In this document: piece after piece, positions 27,631 through 35,557 of the stretch
How positions within the stretch are numbered: position 1 is the first letter of the stretch
How the letters are laid out: every line of letters begins with the position of its first letter
Assembly: GCF_018403225.1 (NCBI RefSeq)
Contig: NZ_BOSG01000001.1
Location: 2,604,001 to 2,668,000, forward strand
Direction: 5' to 3'
DNA length: 64,000 nt
From: Paenibacillus sp. J23TS9
GTDB lineage: Bacteria; Bacillota; Bacilli; Paenibacillales; Paenibacillaceae
Program-made: the position numbers and the translations under genes
Notes under the pieces: generated by a model
Seen by the model: only the letters and a program-made list of their open reading frames with translations
What the model was told of the DNA's origin: nothing
Database searches by the model: none

Positions 27631-28749
27631 TTATATTGTCTTATATATAGCACCAGGTAATTGGGTAATCTGCTTTTTTATGATTAAAGATAACAGAACT
27701 GAATGCAAATGTCCAAAATCCCACCGGCTGTGCTGCAGCAGCTCATCCAGTGTGAACGGTCCCTGCTCCAGTATATGGTATAGTCGAAGTTCATCCGTTG
27801 TCAAATGACCTTCTCCATTCGATTGGATCTTTTTTACCTGAACTTCCCTATTGTATGTATTCTCGTACCCCTTTGGCAACCATGAAACATATTCCTCGAG
27901 TATGTCCGCGGCTCCACATACCATTTTAGCGCCCTGACGGATCAAATTAAGCGCCCCTCGGCTTTTCGGTGAGGTTACCTGACCCGGAACAGCAAAGACA
28001 TCTCTTCCCGCATCCAGAGCCGCATCTGCTGTAATCAACGATCCGCTGCGCTCATCCGCCTCCACAACGAGCGTACCAAGCGACAATCCAGCAATAATAC
28101 GATTCCGCTGCGGAAATAAACCCGGATGGGGCTTTGTGCCCGGTGGGTACTCCGTTACGATTAAGCCGTCCTGGATGATCCTGGCGAACAATGCTCTATT
28201 CTCGGGAGGATATATAACATCCATTCCCGTGGCCATCACGGCAATGGTTCCTCCTCCGCATGATAACGCAGCCTCATGGCAAATACTGTCGATTCCTCTG
28301 GCTAATCCGCTTATGACGCTCAATCCTCCCGAACATAGTCCTTGTGCCAGTTCTCCCCCCATTTTACGGCCATAGGCTGTCGGGACTCTGGTCCCCACCA
28401 TTGCGATACCAGGCCGAGTCAATAAGTCGGGATTTCCCCTGACATATAAAACAAGGGGCGGATCAGGGCTTTCTTTTAATATTGCAGGATAGCTGCTGTC
28501 TAAAATGGTCATTGTCTGAATGAACGGATCAAGCTCTCTATCTTCTATTTTCTGCTGAAGGACTGATGCAGTGAGATTGTGATCCAACCGCTCCGAAATA
28601 TCCGCAGAAAAACCATAAGCCTCCCAATCCCTTCCTTTATAAAGCATGGCTTCCTCTGTCAACATTCCTTCCACCATCAAACGAGCAATGCCCTTTCTGC
28701 CAACGCCTTTCGTTTCATGCAGTGCAATAAGCAGCCAGCGAATATCCAT
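27631..28749 (-). CDS. dprA: DNA-processing protein DprA
   Basis: DprA loads RecA onto incoming single-stranded DNA during transformation. From the ATG at 28749 (AGAGG eight bases upstream) it has 372 residues. The Rossmann-like core is visible as AMVGTRVPTAYGRKMG, VISGLARGIDSICHEAAL and ADERSGSLITADAALDAGRDVFAVPG. A C-terminal winged-helix-like DML1 segment follows (LTTDELRLYHILEQGPFTLDELLQ). An in-frame GTG at 28758 is less well placed. Confidence 0.96.
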   Translation of the reverse strand: MDIRWLLIALHETKGVGRKGIARLMVEGMLTEEAMLYKGRDWEAYGFSADISERLDHNLTASVLQQKIEDRELDPFIQTMTILDSSYPAILKESPDPPLVLYVRGNPDLLTRPGIAMVGTRVPTAYGRKMGGELAQGLCSGGLSVISGLARGIDSICHEAALSCGGGTIAVMATGMDVIYPPENRALFARIIQDGLIVTEYPPGTKPHPGLFPQRNRIIAGLSLGTLVVEADERSGSLITADAALDAGRDVFAVPGQVTSPKSRGALNLIRQGAKMVCGAADILEEYVSWLPKGYENTYNREVQVKKIQSNGEGHLTTDELRLYHILEQGPFTLDELLQHSRWDFGHLHSVLLSLIIKKQITQLPGAIYKTI

Positions 28750-28784
28750 TTGACTCACCTCTCAAATCCACAGTTTATTGAAAA

Positions 28785-28834
28785 CACAAAAAAGCAACCT
28801 CTTATTCCCTACTGGAGGAAATAAAAGGTTGCTT
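28785..28834 (-). terminator. Intrinsic terminator of sucCD
   Basis: The arms AAGCAACCTCTTATT (28792-28806) and AATAAAAGGTTGCTT (28820-28834) form a near-perfect 15-base stem. On the minus strand it is followed by TTTTTTGTGTTTT. It lies 32 bases after the sucD stop and ahead of the dprA start. Confidence 0.88.
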
Positions 28835-28865
28835 ACCTTTGAAACTATAATAACCCGAAATCGGA

Positions 28866-29795
28866 TTAATGTGTCAAGCATTTCTCCAGCATGCCGCGTT
28901 CCTCAAGAACGCTAACCAGCGTGGAGCCCATGTCGGAAGGAGTTGGAGCGACTTTGATGCCGCATTCTTCCATTTTGGCGATTTTCTCTTTGGCAGTACC
29001 TTTACCGCCGGAGATAATAGCGCCTGCATGGCCCATACGTTTTCCTGGAGGAGCAGTTACCCCGCCGATAAAGCCTACGACCGGCTTGGTCATGTTGTCA
29101 CGGATCCATTCAGCAGCATCTTCTTCAGCTGTACCGCCGATTTCACCGATCATGATCACCGCATAGGTGTTAGGATCTTCGTTGAAGCGTTTCAGAACAT
29201 CGATGAACTCTGTTCCTTTTACAGGGTCCCCGCCGATACCTACCGCAGTGGATTGTCCAATGCCGCGGGTAGTCAGCTGATGCACAGCTTCATAAGTCAG
29301 CGTTCCGCTTCGGGATACTACGCCTACATGTCCTGGCGTATGTATATATCCAGGCATAATACCGATTTTGCATTCGCCCGGCGTGATGACACCCGGACAG
29401 TTTGGTCCGATCAGAACGGTCTTTTTGCCTTCCATATAACGGGCTACTTTGACCATATCAAGCACCGGAATGCCTTCAGTGATGCAGATAACCAATTCCA
29501 TTTCGGCCTCAACGGCTTCCAGGATCGAGTCTGCTGCAAAGGCTGGCGGAACGTAAATAACGCTCGCTGTAGCGCCTGTAGCATTTTTGGCTTCTACCAC
29601 GGTGTTGAAAACAGGAAGGCTCACAGAGCTGCCGTTTTCAAGCTCAATATCCACGGTTGTGCCGCCTTTGCCGGGGGAAGTACCTCCCACCATTTGCGTT
29701 CCGTAATCAAGGGCGCCTTTTGCATGGAAAAGGGCGGTTTTCCCGGTGATGCCCTGGGTAATCACTTTTGTATTTTTATCAACCAAAATACTCAC
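28866..29795 (-). CDS. sucD: Succinyl-CoA ligase, alpha subunit
   Basis: SucD carries the CoA site and the phospho-histidine of the TCA-cycle enzyme succinyl-CoA synthetase. The 309-residue protein shows [35 protein letters not shown], and [14 protein letters not shown] with the phosphorylated histidine near residue 253. The start is a GTG. It follows sucC by 36 bases and ends in a clear terminator. Confidence 0.97.
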   Translation of the reverse strand: MSILVDKNTKVITQGITGKTALFHAKGALDYGTQMVGGTSPGKGGTTVDIELENGSSVSLPVFNTVVEAKNATGATASVIYVPPAFAADSILEAVEAEMELVICITEGIPVLDMVKVARYMEGKKTVLIGPNCPGVITPGECKIGIMPGYIHTPGHVGVVSRSGTLTYEAVHQLTTRGIGQSTAVGIGGDPVKGTEFIDVLKRFNEDPNTYAVIMIGEIGGTAEEDAAEWIRDNMTKPVVGFIGGVTAPPGKRMGHAGAIISGGKGTAKEKIAKMEECGIKVAPTPSDMGSTLVSVLEERGMLEKCLTH

Positions 29796-29831
29796 GATTC
29801 GTTCACATCCCCTGTTCGATTTTAAAGGTAC

Positions 29832-30992
29832 CTATTTTACGAGCGAGACAATTTTTTGTGCACCGTCGGCCATGGAATCGGCAGGAACGATATTCAGGCC
29901 GGATTCAGCCAGAATTTTCTTCCCGAGATCCACGTTAGTTCCTTCCAGACGCACAACCAGCGGCCGCGTAAGGCCAAGCTGCTTCGCTGCTTCAACAACA
30001 CCCTCAGCGATCACGTCGCAACGCATAATACCGCCAAAAATATTGACGAAAATGCCTTTAACCTGCTTGTCGGAGAGAATGATTTTGAACGCTTCGGTTA
30101 CCTTCTCTGTCGTCGCACCGCCCCCTACGTCAAGGAAGTTGGCCGGGTCGCCGCCATAGTGTTTGATGATATCCATCGTTGCCATAGCCAGGCCTGCGCC
30201 ATTAACCATGCAGCCGATATTGCCGTCCAGAGCCACATAGCTCAGGTCGTACTTGGATGCTTCGATTTCCTTCTCGTCCTCTTCGTCCAGATCGCGCAGC
30301 TCCTGAATGTCCTTATGGCGGAACAATGCATTGGAGTCAAAGTTAAGCTTGGCATCCAGCGCCATGACGTTACCGTCACCCGTTACAACCAGAGGGTTAA
30401 TTTCAGCGATCGAACAATCTTTGTCCACAAAAGCTGTATAAAGGGCCATCATAAATTGAGCAGCCTTATTTACCAGTTCTTTAGGAATGTTGATGGCATA
30501 AGCAAGTCTGCGGGCTTGGAAAACCTGCAATCCTACTGCCGGATCAACAACTTCTTTGAAAATTTTCTCGGGAGTCGCTGCAGCCACTTCCTCAATTTCC
30601 GTACCGCCTTCTTCCGAACCCATCATAACGACGCAGCCGGTAGCACGGTCGACAACAACACCCACATAATATTCTTTGCGGATATCGCAGCCTTCTTCGA
30701 TCAGGAGGCGTTTGACTTGTTTGCCTTCCGGACCGGTTTGATGTGTGACAAGCACTTTACCGAGAATCTCTTCGGCATATGCGCGTACTTCGTCAAGATT
30801 TTTAGCAACCTTAACGCCGCCCGCTTTACCGCGTCCACCTGCATGAATTTGCGCTTTTACAACCGTAACCTGGCTGTTCAGCGATTTTGCGGCTTCGACA
30901 GCTTCTTCCACCGTATAAGCAACCTTTCCGTTCGGAACGGCAACTCCATACTGTTTCAATACCTGTTTTCCTTGATATTCATGGATATTCAT
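29832..30992 (-). CDS. sucC: Succinyl-CoA ligase (ADP-forming), beta subunit
   Basis: SucC has the ATP-grasp nucleotide site and pairs with SucD. Its 386 residues start [20 protein letters not shown]. Motifs include [35 protein letters not shown] and the C-terminal [22 protein letters not shown] being characteristic. The ATG lies behind AGGAGGATTCCGTAA. A TACAAT hexamer at 31066-31071 could be the -10 element, but no good -35 accompanies it. Confidence 0.97.
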   Translation of the reverse strand: MNIHEYQGKQVLKQYGVAVPNGKVAYTVEEAVEAAKSLNSQVTVVKAQIHAGGRGKAGGVKVAKNLDEVRAYAEEILGKVLVTHQTGPEGKQVKRLLIEEGCDIRKEYYVGVVVDRATGCVVMMGSEEGGTEIEEVAAATPEKIFKEVVDPAVGLQVFQARRLAYAINIPKELVNKAAQFMMALYTAFVDKDCSIAEINPLVVTGDGNVMALDAKLNFDSNALFRHKDIQELRDLDEEDEKEIEASKYDLSYVALDGNIGCMVNGAGLAMATMDIIKHYGGDPANFLDVGGGATTEKVTEAFKIILSDKQVKGIFVNIFGGIMRCDVIAEGVVEAAKQLGLTRPLVVRLEGTNVDLGKKILAESGLNIVPADSMADGAQKIVSLVK

Positions 30993-31187
30993 TTACGGAA
31001 TCCTCCTATCAACATGACTGCTACAAGGCGGGTTATTCTCTTGGAAAATAATATAAACCCAAACTATTGTACCATGTTTTTAAAACGCTTACCTTAACAA
31101 ACTGTGTTAACATCGACAGCTTTTTGATATCGATATAATCCGTTTGAGAGAATGCTTGGAATTTTATGGTAATTGCAGTCGCTTAAA

Positions 31188-31661
31188 TCAGCTGTTTTTC
31201 CCATCCCGCTGCACATTAATATTGTGAACCCGCTCCAATAGTCCCTTGAATTCTCCAAGCAACCGGTTAAACTCGTCGGCGTTCATACAGACATCATTTT
31301 GCATGGATCCCGGTACATCAATCGCTTTATCTCTTAGAAGCACACCTTCTTCAGTAAGCGTAATAATGACCTTCCGCTCATCTTGGACGGAGCGCTCTCT
31401 GTTGATCAAGCCGGCAGCTTGAAGTCGTTTTAAAAGAGGAGTCAGCGTACCCGAGTCCAAAAACAGAGCTTCACCAAGCTCCTTCACCGTACATTGCTTT
31501 TTCTCCCATAGCACCATAAGCACCAAATATTGTGAATACGTAACTCCCAGCTTCTCAAGATGCGGCTGGTACATTTTCGTGATTTCACGTGAGCAAGCAT
31601 ATACAGCAAAGCACAGTTGGTTCTCCAGTTGAAGCTGAGGAACGATTTCCTTCGATTTCAT
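31188..31661 (-). CDS. ohrR: MarR-family regulator, OhrR-like peroxide sensor
   Basis: This winged-helix repressor most resembles OhrR, which senses organic peroxides through a reactive N-terminal cysteine. From the ATG at 31661 it has 157 residues with QLENQLCFAVYACSREITKMY at the N terminus, placing the sensing cysteine at residue 17. The wing/recognition region is KELGEALFLDSGTLTPLLKRLQAAGLI, with ERSVQDERKVIITLT. No ohrA peroxidase gene is adjacent. An OhrR-like palindrome lies 77 bases upstream. An ATG at 31685 is possible, but the -10 would leave almost no leader. Confidence 0.85.
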   Translation of the reverse strand: MKSKEIVPQLQLENQLCFAVYACSREITKMYQPHLEKLGVTYSQYLVLMVLWEKKQCTVKELGEALFLDSGTLTPLLKRLQAAGLINRERSVQDERKVIITLTEEGVLLRDKAIDVPGSMQNDVCMNADEFNRLLGEFKGLLERVHNINVQRDGKNS

Positions 31662-31686
31662 GTTACTTCCATCACCTGCCTTCATT

Positions 31687-31702
31687 TGCTAATATTATCA
31701 CA
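31687..31702 (-). promoter_or_regulatory. Candidate extended -10 of ohrR-like gene
   Basis: The minus strand reads TGTGATAAT, an extended -10 (TGn plus GATAAT at 31694-31699), about 30 bases before the ATG at 31661. No good -35 is visible, which fits extended -10 promoters. It supports the inner start of the regulator. Confidence 0.4.
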
Positions 31703-31737
31703 TGGACCGAGAAATATTAAACATTCCCAAGTTATCT

Positions 31738-31758
31738 GCCTGCAATTCAATTGCAGGC
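31738..31758. promoter_or_regulatory. OhrR-type operator palindrome
   Basis: GCCTGCAATT-C-AATTGCAGGC is a perfect 10+1+10 palindrome. Its core TGCAATT-AATTGCA closely resembles the known OhrR operator core TACAATT-AATTGTA. It sits in the divergent region between the OhrR-like gene and comM. It is followed on the plus strand by TTTTCTTTAC, so a terminator hairpin is an alternative reading, although no plus-strand gene ends there. Confidence 0.55.
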
Positions 31759-31842
31759 TTTTCTTTACTTTACAACTATTTCCGCCATTTCAAACAGCAA
31801 TTCAACAAATCCGTATTTCATTCGTAAGAAATCAACTGAACC

Positions 31843-31871
31843 TTGACATTTGACATCCGCAATCTTACAAT
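31843..31871 (+). promoter_or_regulatory. Near-consensus sigma-A promoter of comM
   Basis: TTGACA (31843-31848), a 17-base spacer and TACAAT (31866-31871) form a strong vegetative promoter facing comM. The -10 is embedded in the palindrome TTACAA-TT-TTGTAA (31865-31878), a likely operator. It gives a leader of about 100 bases before the comM ATG. Confidence 0.8.
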
Positions 31872-31982
31872 TTTGTAAAAACACAATACGAAAATAAGGA
31901 AGCACCTTTTTTCGATCGGAAGGAAAGCACTGCCATGCTGCAGCCGCTGACTTGATTCCGGGAGAAAGGGTGCTTTTATTGT

Positions 31983-33572
31983 ATGTACGGAAAAATGTAC
32001 AGCGCATGTTTATACGGAATTGATGGGGTGCTGATCCAAGTTGAGGTAGACATCTCCAATGGTCTTCCCCAGACTTCCATTATCGGTCTTCCGGATTCAG
32101 CGATCCGTGAAGCTGTAGAGCGCGTTCGGGCAGGGATCAAAAACTGCGGCTTCACCTTTCCTCTGCAGCGGACGACCATCAATCTGGCGCCTGCCGATCT
32201 AAGAAAGGAAGGCTCCGCCTTCGATCTCGCTATTGCCCTTGGCATATTGTGCACAAGCGGACAGCTCATCCTTCCTCAGGAGGAGAAGCTTCTTCTCATC
32301 GGCGAAATGGCTCTGGATGGGAGCCTGCGGCCGGTCACCGGTGTCCTGTCGATGGTGGACCGCGCCAAACGCGAGGGCTTCTCTGCTGTTCTGCTGCCAA
32401 AGGAAAATGCAGCTGAAGCAGCCTTGATCGAGAATATGAATATTTATGCAATCAGTCATTTAAATGAGCTTTTCGCACTCGGGCAACAGGAGGCTGGACT
32501 TGTCTCCAGGGAAAAAAGCAGCCCGCTCCGCATTTCATCCTTTGATGGTCTGCAGCTGACTTCTTCCCATTACGCAGCTCAGGAAGCTTATCAAATTGAG
32601 GATTATGCCGATGTGCTCGGGCAGCAGCATGTCAAGCGTGCCCTAACCATTGCTGCGGCCGGAATGCATAATATCCTGCTTATGGGTCCCCCAGGAACCG
32701 GAAAGACGATGCTGATCAAGCGACTCCCGACCATTCTCCCTCCTATGACAGAACAGGAAGCGCTGGAAACCACAAAAATATTCAGCGCCGCCGGCAAATT
32801 GAAAGAGCCCGGAGCGGGGCTGCTGCGGACCAGACCTTTCCGTTCGCCGCATCATACAATTTCTGCCGGCGGCCTTATCGGCGGCGGAACCATTCCGAAG
32901 CCGGGCGAGGTCAGTCTTGCCCACCGCGGAATCCTGTTTCTGGACGAGCTGCCGGAGTTTAACCGCCAGGTGCTCGAAGTGCTGCGGCAGCCGCTTGAAG
33001 ATAAGTCTGTCACCATCAGCCGAGCGAGAGCGGTTCATACTTTCCCGGCACGGTTCATGCTTGCAGCCTCGATGAATCCTTGTCCGTGCGGATATCTCGG
33101 AAGCGATCATCCGGGTCATCACTGTACCTGCAGTCCTACACGGATAGCACAGTACCGTTCCAAAATCTCCGGTCCGCTGCTGGACCGGATTGATCTTCAG
33201 GTCGACGTTCCCCGGCCTAAGGAATGGACGAGGGAGAAATTCAGCCTTTCTTCCGCAGACATGCGCGCACAGGTGCTTGAAGCCCATGCAAGACAGCTGA
33301 GGCGTTACATTAAACTTCCTCATACCGGCTGGAACAGTGAGCTGACGGGCAGCGCGCTCCGGCGTTTTGCCAAACTGGACTCAGGCACTTCCGACATGCT
33401 CCATCAGACCATCGAAGCATTGGGACTCAGTATGAGGGCCTATGATCGTATCTTAAAGCTTGCACGCACTATTGCAGATCTGGATGGACATGAAGAGATC
33501 AAGTCTATCCATGTCGCGGAGGCTATTCAATACCGGAACCTGGACCGGCCGCAGGTGGAGACCTTCGCCTGA
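31983..33572 (+). CDS. comM: ComM/YifB-family magnesium-chelatase-like AAA+ ATPase
   Basis: ComM in Gram-negative bacteria is a hexameric helicase that promotes branch migration during transformation. The 529-residue protein has the N-terminal lon-like domain (GLPQTSIIGLPDSAIREAVERV), Walker A GPPGTGKTMLIKRLP near residue 235, Walker B ILFLDELPEFNRQVLEVLRQP, and a C-terminal Mg-chelatase domain with a Cys-containing insert (MNPCPCGYLG, HHCTCSPTRIAQY). A start at 31995 is possible. It is the only plus-strand gene in this region and has its own promoter. Confidence 0.95.
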   Translation: MYGKMYSACLYGIDGVLIQVEVDISNGLPQTSIIGLPDSAIREAVERVRAGIKNCGFTFPLQRTTINLAPADLRKEGSAFDLAIALGILCTSGQLILPQEEKLLLIGEMALDGSLRPVTGVLSMVDRAKREGFSAVLLPKENAAEAALIENMNIYAISHLNELFALGQQEAGLVSREKSSPLRISSFDGLQLTSSHYAAQEAYQIEDYADVLGQQHVKRALTIAAAGMHNILLMGPPGTGKTMLIKRLPTILPPMTEQEALETTKIFSAAGKLKEPGAGLLRTRPFRSPHHTISAGGLIGGGTIPKPGEVSLAHRGILFLDELPEFNRQVLEVLRQPLEDKSVTISRARAVHTFPARFMLAASMNPCPCGYLGSDHPGHHCTCSPTRIAQYRSKISGPLLDRIDLQVDVPRPKEWTREKFSLSSADMRAQVLEAHARQLRRYIKLPHTGWNSELTGSALRRFAKLDSGTSDMLHQTIEALGLSMRAYDRILKLARTIADLDGHEEIKSIHVAEAIQYRNLDRPQVETFA

Positions 33573-33615
33573 TGTTGATAATTCTTCTTAAAGGTTAACG
33601 TTTTGACCGAGCAAA

Positions 33616-33646
33616 CAAGATGAGGGCTCATCGAGTCCTCATCTTG
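33616..33646. terminator. Convergent hairpin between comM and hydrolase gene
   Basis: CAAGATGAGG (33616-33625) pairs perfectly with CCTCATCTTG (33637-33646) across an 11-base loop. The hydrolase stop codon (33628-33630) lies inside the loop, so the last codons double as terminator DNA. U-tracts are weak on both sides. Confidence 0.6.
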
Positions 33647-34653
33647 TGATCTGCAGTATTCATAGCAGACAATCCATCTATTTCATGACGCAGTAAATAG
33701 ATTAAATGCTTGTTAAATTTCTCGGGCTCTTCAAAATTCGGACAATGAGCCGATTCCTCGAACCACTCCCATGTCTTAAGGGGTGCCTCCAGATTATTGA
33801 AAAATGCCTCAGCCAATTCAAACGGTGTATTGTAATCATGCCTGCCCATGCATAGAAATACCGGAATCTGCAGATGGGTGACTTCTTCGAGGTTGAGATT
33901 ACATATTTCCGCCCACATATGTTTAAGGGAAAATTGAGATCCCTTTATAAACCGGATCATATCCATCAGGTTGTATTCTGATGAACGGATCATCCGAGGA
34001 ACAATGACTTTTTCCATAGGCTGCCGATACATGACACCCTTGAAGCGTCCAAGCCATTTGCGCTGAGTGGCAAGCTTTCGGTAATCATAGAAGGAATCCT
34101 CTCCCAGCGCCGTGAGCTCCCGCTCTGCTTCCGCATGACCGGCCTCTTTGGCTTCACGGAGCGTATATTCGTATGACAACCGCTCGCCTTTCACCATATG
34201 AACGACCTGACCAACCCCGATATAAGCATGGTATGACTCCGGATAGCGCTCAGCCAGTTTAATGCCTAAAATGCTGCCCCATGAATGGCCCACGATAAAA
34301 ATTTTGTTCTGGCGGAATTTGTCCTGAAGGTATTCCGTTACCTCGCGGGCATCAGCAATAAATTGTTCTATGCTCATCTTGTCTGTGCTTGCATTATTAC
34401 GGTATGAGAGGCCTGCTCCGCGCTGATCCCAGTTTACCACCACAAAATACTGCTCCAGTTCCCGCTGGAAATACGGAGCAAAGCCGATCTGCGCAGAACC
34501 CGGCCCGCCATGCAGCCACAGCATTACAGGCAATCTGACGCTTTTCCCTCTCATTAAGAGCCACTGCTCCGTACCGCCAATTTGTATCTTTTCAAGACAT
34601 GAAACCGATCGGGAGCTGCTGCTAATTTTAGGTGTCTTTCTAGAAAAAAACAT
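33628..34653 (-). CDS. Alpha/beta hydrolase, proline iminopeptidase-like
   Basis: This 341-residue serine hydrolase has the oxyanion motif HGGPG (residues 48-52), NWDQRGAGLSYRN and the nucleophile elbow GHSWG with Ser124. The acid lies near HDYNTPF and the histidine in EESAHCPNFEEPEKF. The HGGPG/DQRGAG combination is typical of proline iminopeptidases and tricorn-interacting factors. Substrate cannot be assigned from sequence. The ATG has GAGGGGAATAGGAAT upstream, and 218 bases separate it from yraN. Confidence 0.85.
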   Translation of the reverse strand: MFFSRKTPKISSSSRSVSCLEKIQIGGTEQWLLMRGKSVRLPVMLWLHGGPGSAQIGFAPYFQRELEQYFVVVNWDQRGAGLSYRNNASTDKMSIEQFIADAREVTEYLQDKFRQNKIFIVGHSWGSILGIKLAERYPESYHAYIGVGQVVHMVKGERLSYEYTLREAKEAGHAEAERELTALGEDSFYDYRKLATQRKWLGRFKGVMYRQPMEKVIVPRMIRSSEYNLMDMIRFIKGSQFSLKHMWAEICNLNLEEVTHLQIPVFLCMGRHDYNTPFELAEAFFNNLEAPLKTWEWFEESAHCPNFEEPEKFNKHLIYLLRHEIDGLSAMNTADHKMRTR

Positions 34654-34871
34654 ATTCCTATTCCCCTCTATATGGACAATTGATTAATCATTGCCGGGAA
34701 TCATGGGGACTGTTTTGGCGGGCTCCCGCTTTGCAAAAAAACTATGTATATATAAAATCCATACCACACATAAAAGACTTCCTGTTACTGCTTGGGAAGC
34801 CTTTTCTCAACTATTCTGTCACTCTTATAAGATTTTACTATTCTTCTTACTGATGCTTCAAAATTCCGTTA

Positions 34872-35258
34872 CTAAAAAGCCGCTTCGATATGCTGAAGGT
34901 TCGCTGTATTCAGACCACCATCCAGTTCAATCGCCACAACATCAAAACGAAGCTCCCTTTCCCCCTCCTGTCTATAGTGAAGGTAGGCTAAGGCCGTGCT
35001 CCGTACCTGTCTGACCTTACGGTAATCGACGGATTCCGCAGCGGTTCCGTAACGTGTACCGATACTCCGGCTCCGAACCTCTACGATAACCAATATGCGC
35101 CCAAACTCAGCGACGATATCGAGTTCACCGCTGCGACAGCGCCAATTACGCTCTTTAATGGTATACCCCCGGGAAGCCAGATAGTCGCAGGCAGCTTGTT
35201 CTGCCACCGCACCTTTCTGGCGGCGGTTATCCTTTTCCCTATTCATCCGTTCTACCAT
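34872..35258 (-). CDS. yraN: YraN-family (UPF0102) nuclease-like protein
   Basis: The 128-residue protein has the UPF0102 pattern: EQAACDYLASRGYTIKERNWRC, GELDIVAEFGRILVIVEVRSRS and GTAAESVDYRKVRQV. This resembles an endonuclease/Holliday-junction-resolvase-like fold with D-x(n)-E-x-K type catalytic residues (E-V-R here in place of E-V-K). The molecular role of the family is not established. The ATG overlaps the upstream FlhB-CTD gene by seven bases. Confidence 0.93.
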   Translation of the reverse strand: MVERMNREKDNRRQKGAVAEQAACDYLASRGYTIKERNWRCRSGELDIVAEFGRILVIVEVRSRSIGTRYGTAAESVDYRKVRQVRSTALAYLHYRQEGERELRFDVVAIELDGGLNTANLQHIEAAF

Positions 35259-35557
35259 TCATTCTCCCTTTCCCGTACCAACCGGTCCGCACGGTAAATA
35301 TAGCTTAGTACCTCCGCTACGAGCTGGTAGAGCTCGGGTGGAATCTGCTGATCCAGATCAAGCTTCGACAACACCTCTACCAGGGCAGCGTCTTCCTGGA
35401 CAGGAACTCCATGCTCCTTTGCCTTTTCAAGTATCGACTCGGCGATTCTGCCCCGGCCCTTGGCGGCCACTATGGGCGCTTCGGCTTCACCTGGCGCATA
35501 TTTGAGAGCAACCGCCTTTTTCATCGACAACGTCGGTTCCTTTGCTTTATCACTCAT
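35252..35557 (-). CDS. Stand-alone FlhB C-terminal-domain protein (YlqH-like)
   Basis: This 101-residue soluble protein matches the part of FlhB found after the NPTH autocleavage site. AVALKYAPGEAEAPIVAAKG aligns with AVALKYDGSQMEAPQIVAKG in FlhB of the same window, and ELYQLVAEVLSYIYRADR aligns with DLFQAVAEVLAYVYKLKG. It lacks NPTH and the membrane domain. It is translationally coupled (ATGA) to the FliK-like gene upstream and to yraN downstream. It corresponds to ylqH near rnhB in Bacillus; function unknown. Confidence 0.9.
   Translation of the reverse strand: MSDKAKEPTLSMKKAVALKYAPGEAEAPIVAAKGRGRIAESILEKAKEHGVPVQEDAALVEVLSKLDLDQQIPPELYQLVAEVLSYIYRADRLVRERENEW

Larger units (their letters stand above)
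31662..31982. other. Divergent ohrR-comM intergenic region
   Basis: This 321-base gap has no gene. It contains the candidate ohrR -10 (31687-31702), an OhrR-like palindrome (31738-31758), the comM promoter with an overlapping palindrome (31843-31878), and a leader whose AAGCACC (31900-31906) can pair with GGTGCTT (31969-31975) at the comM SD. Confidence 0.75.

Noticed and set aside
28869..29825. 318-codon open frame on the plus strand opposite sucD
   Set aside because: Antisense shadow of sucD; Cys/His/Phe-rich translation with no family features.
29856..31097. 413-codon open frame on the plus strand opposite sucC
   Set aside because: It mirrors the codon structure of sucC, lacks an SD and shows no recognisable domain; sucC on the minus strand is unambiguous.
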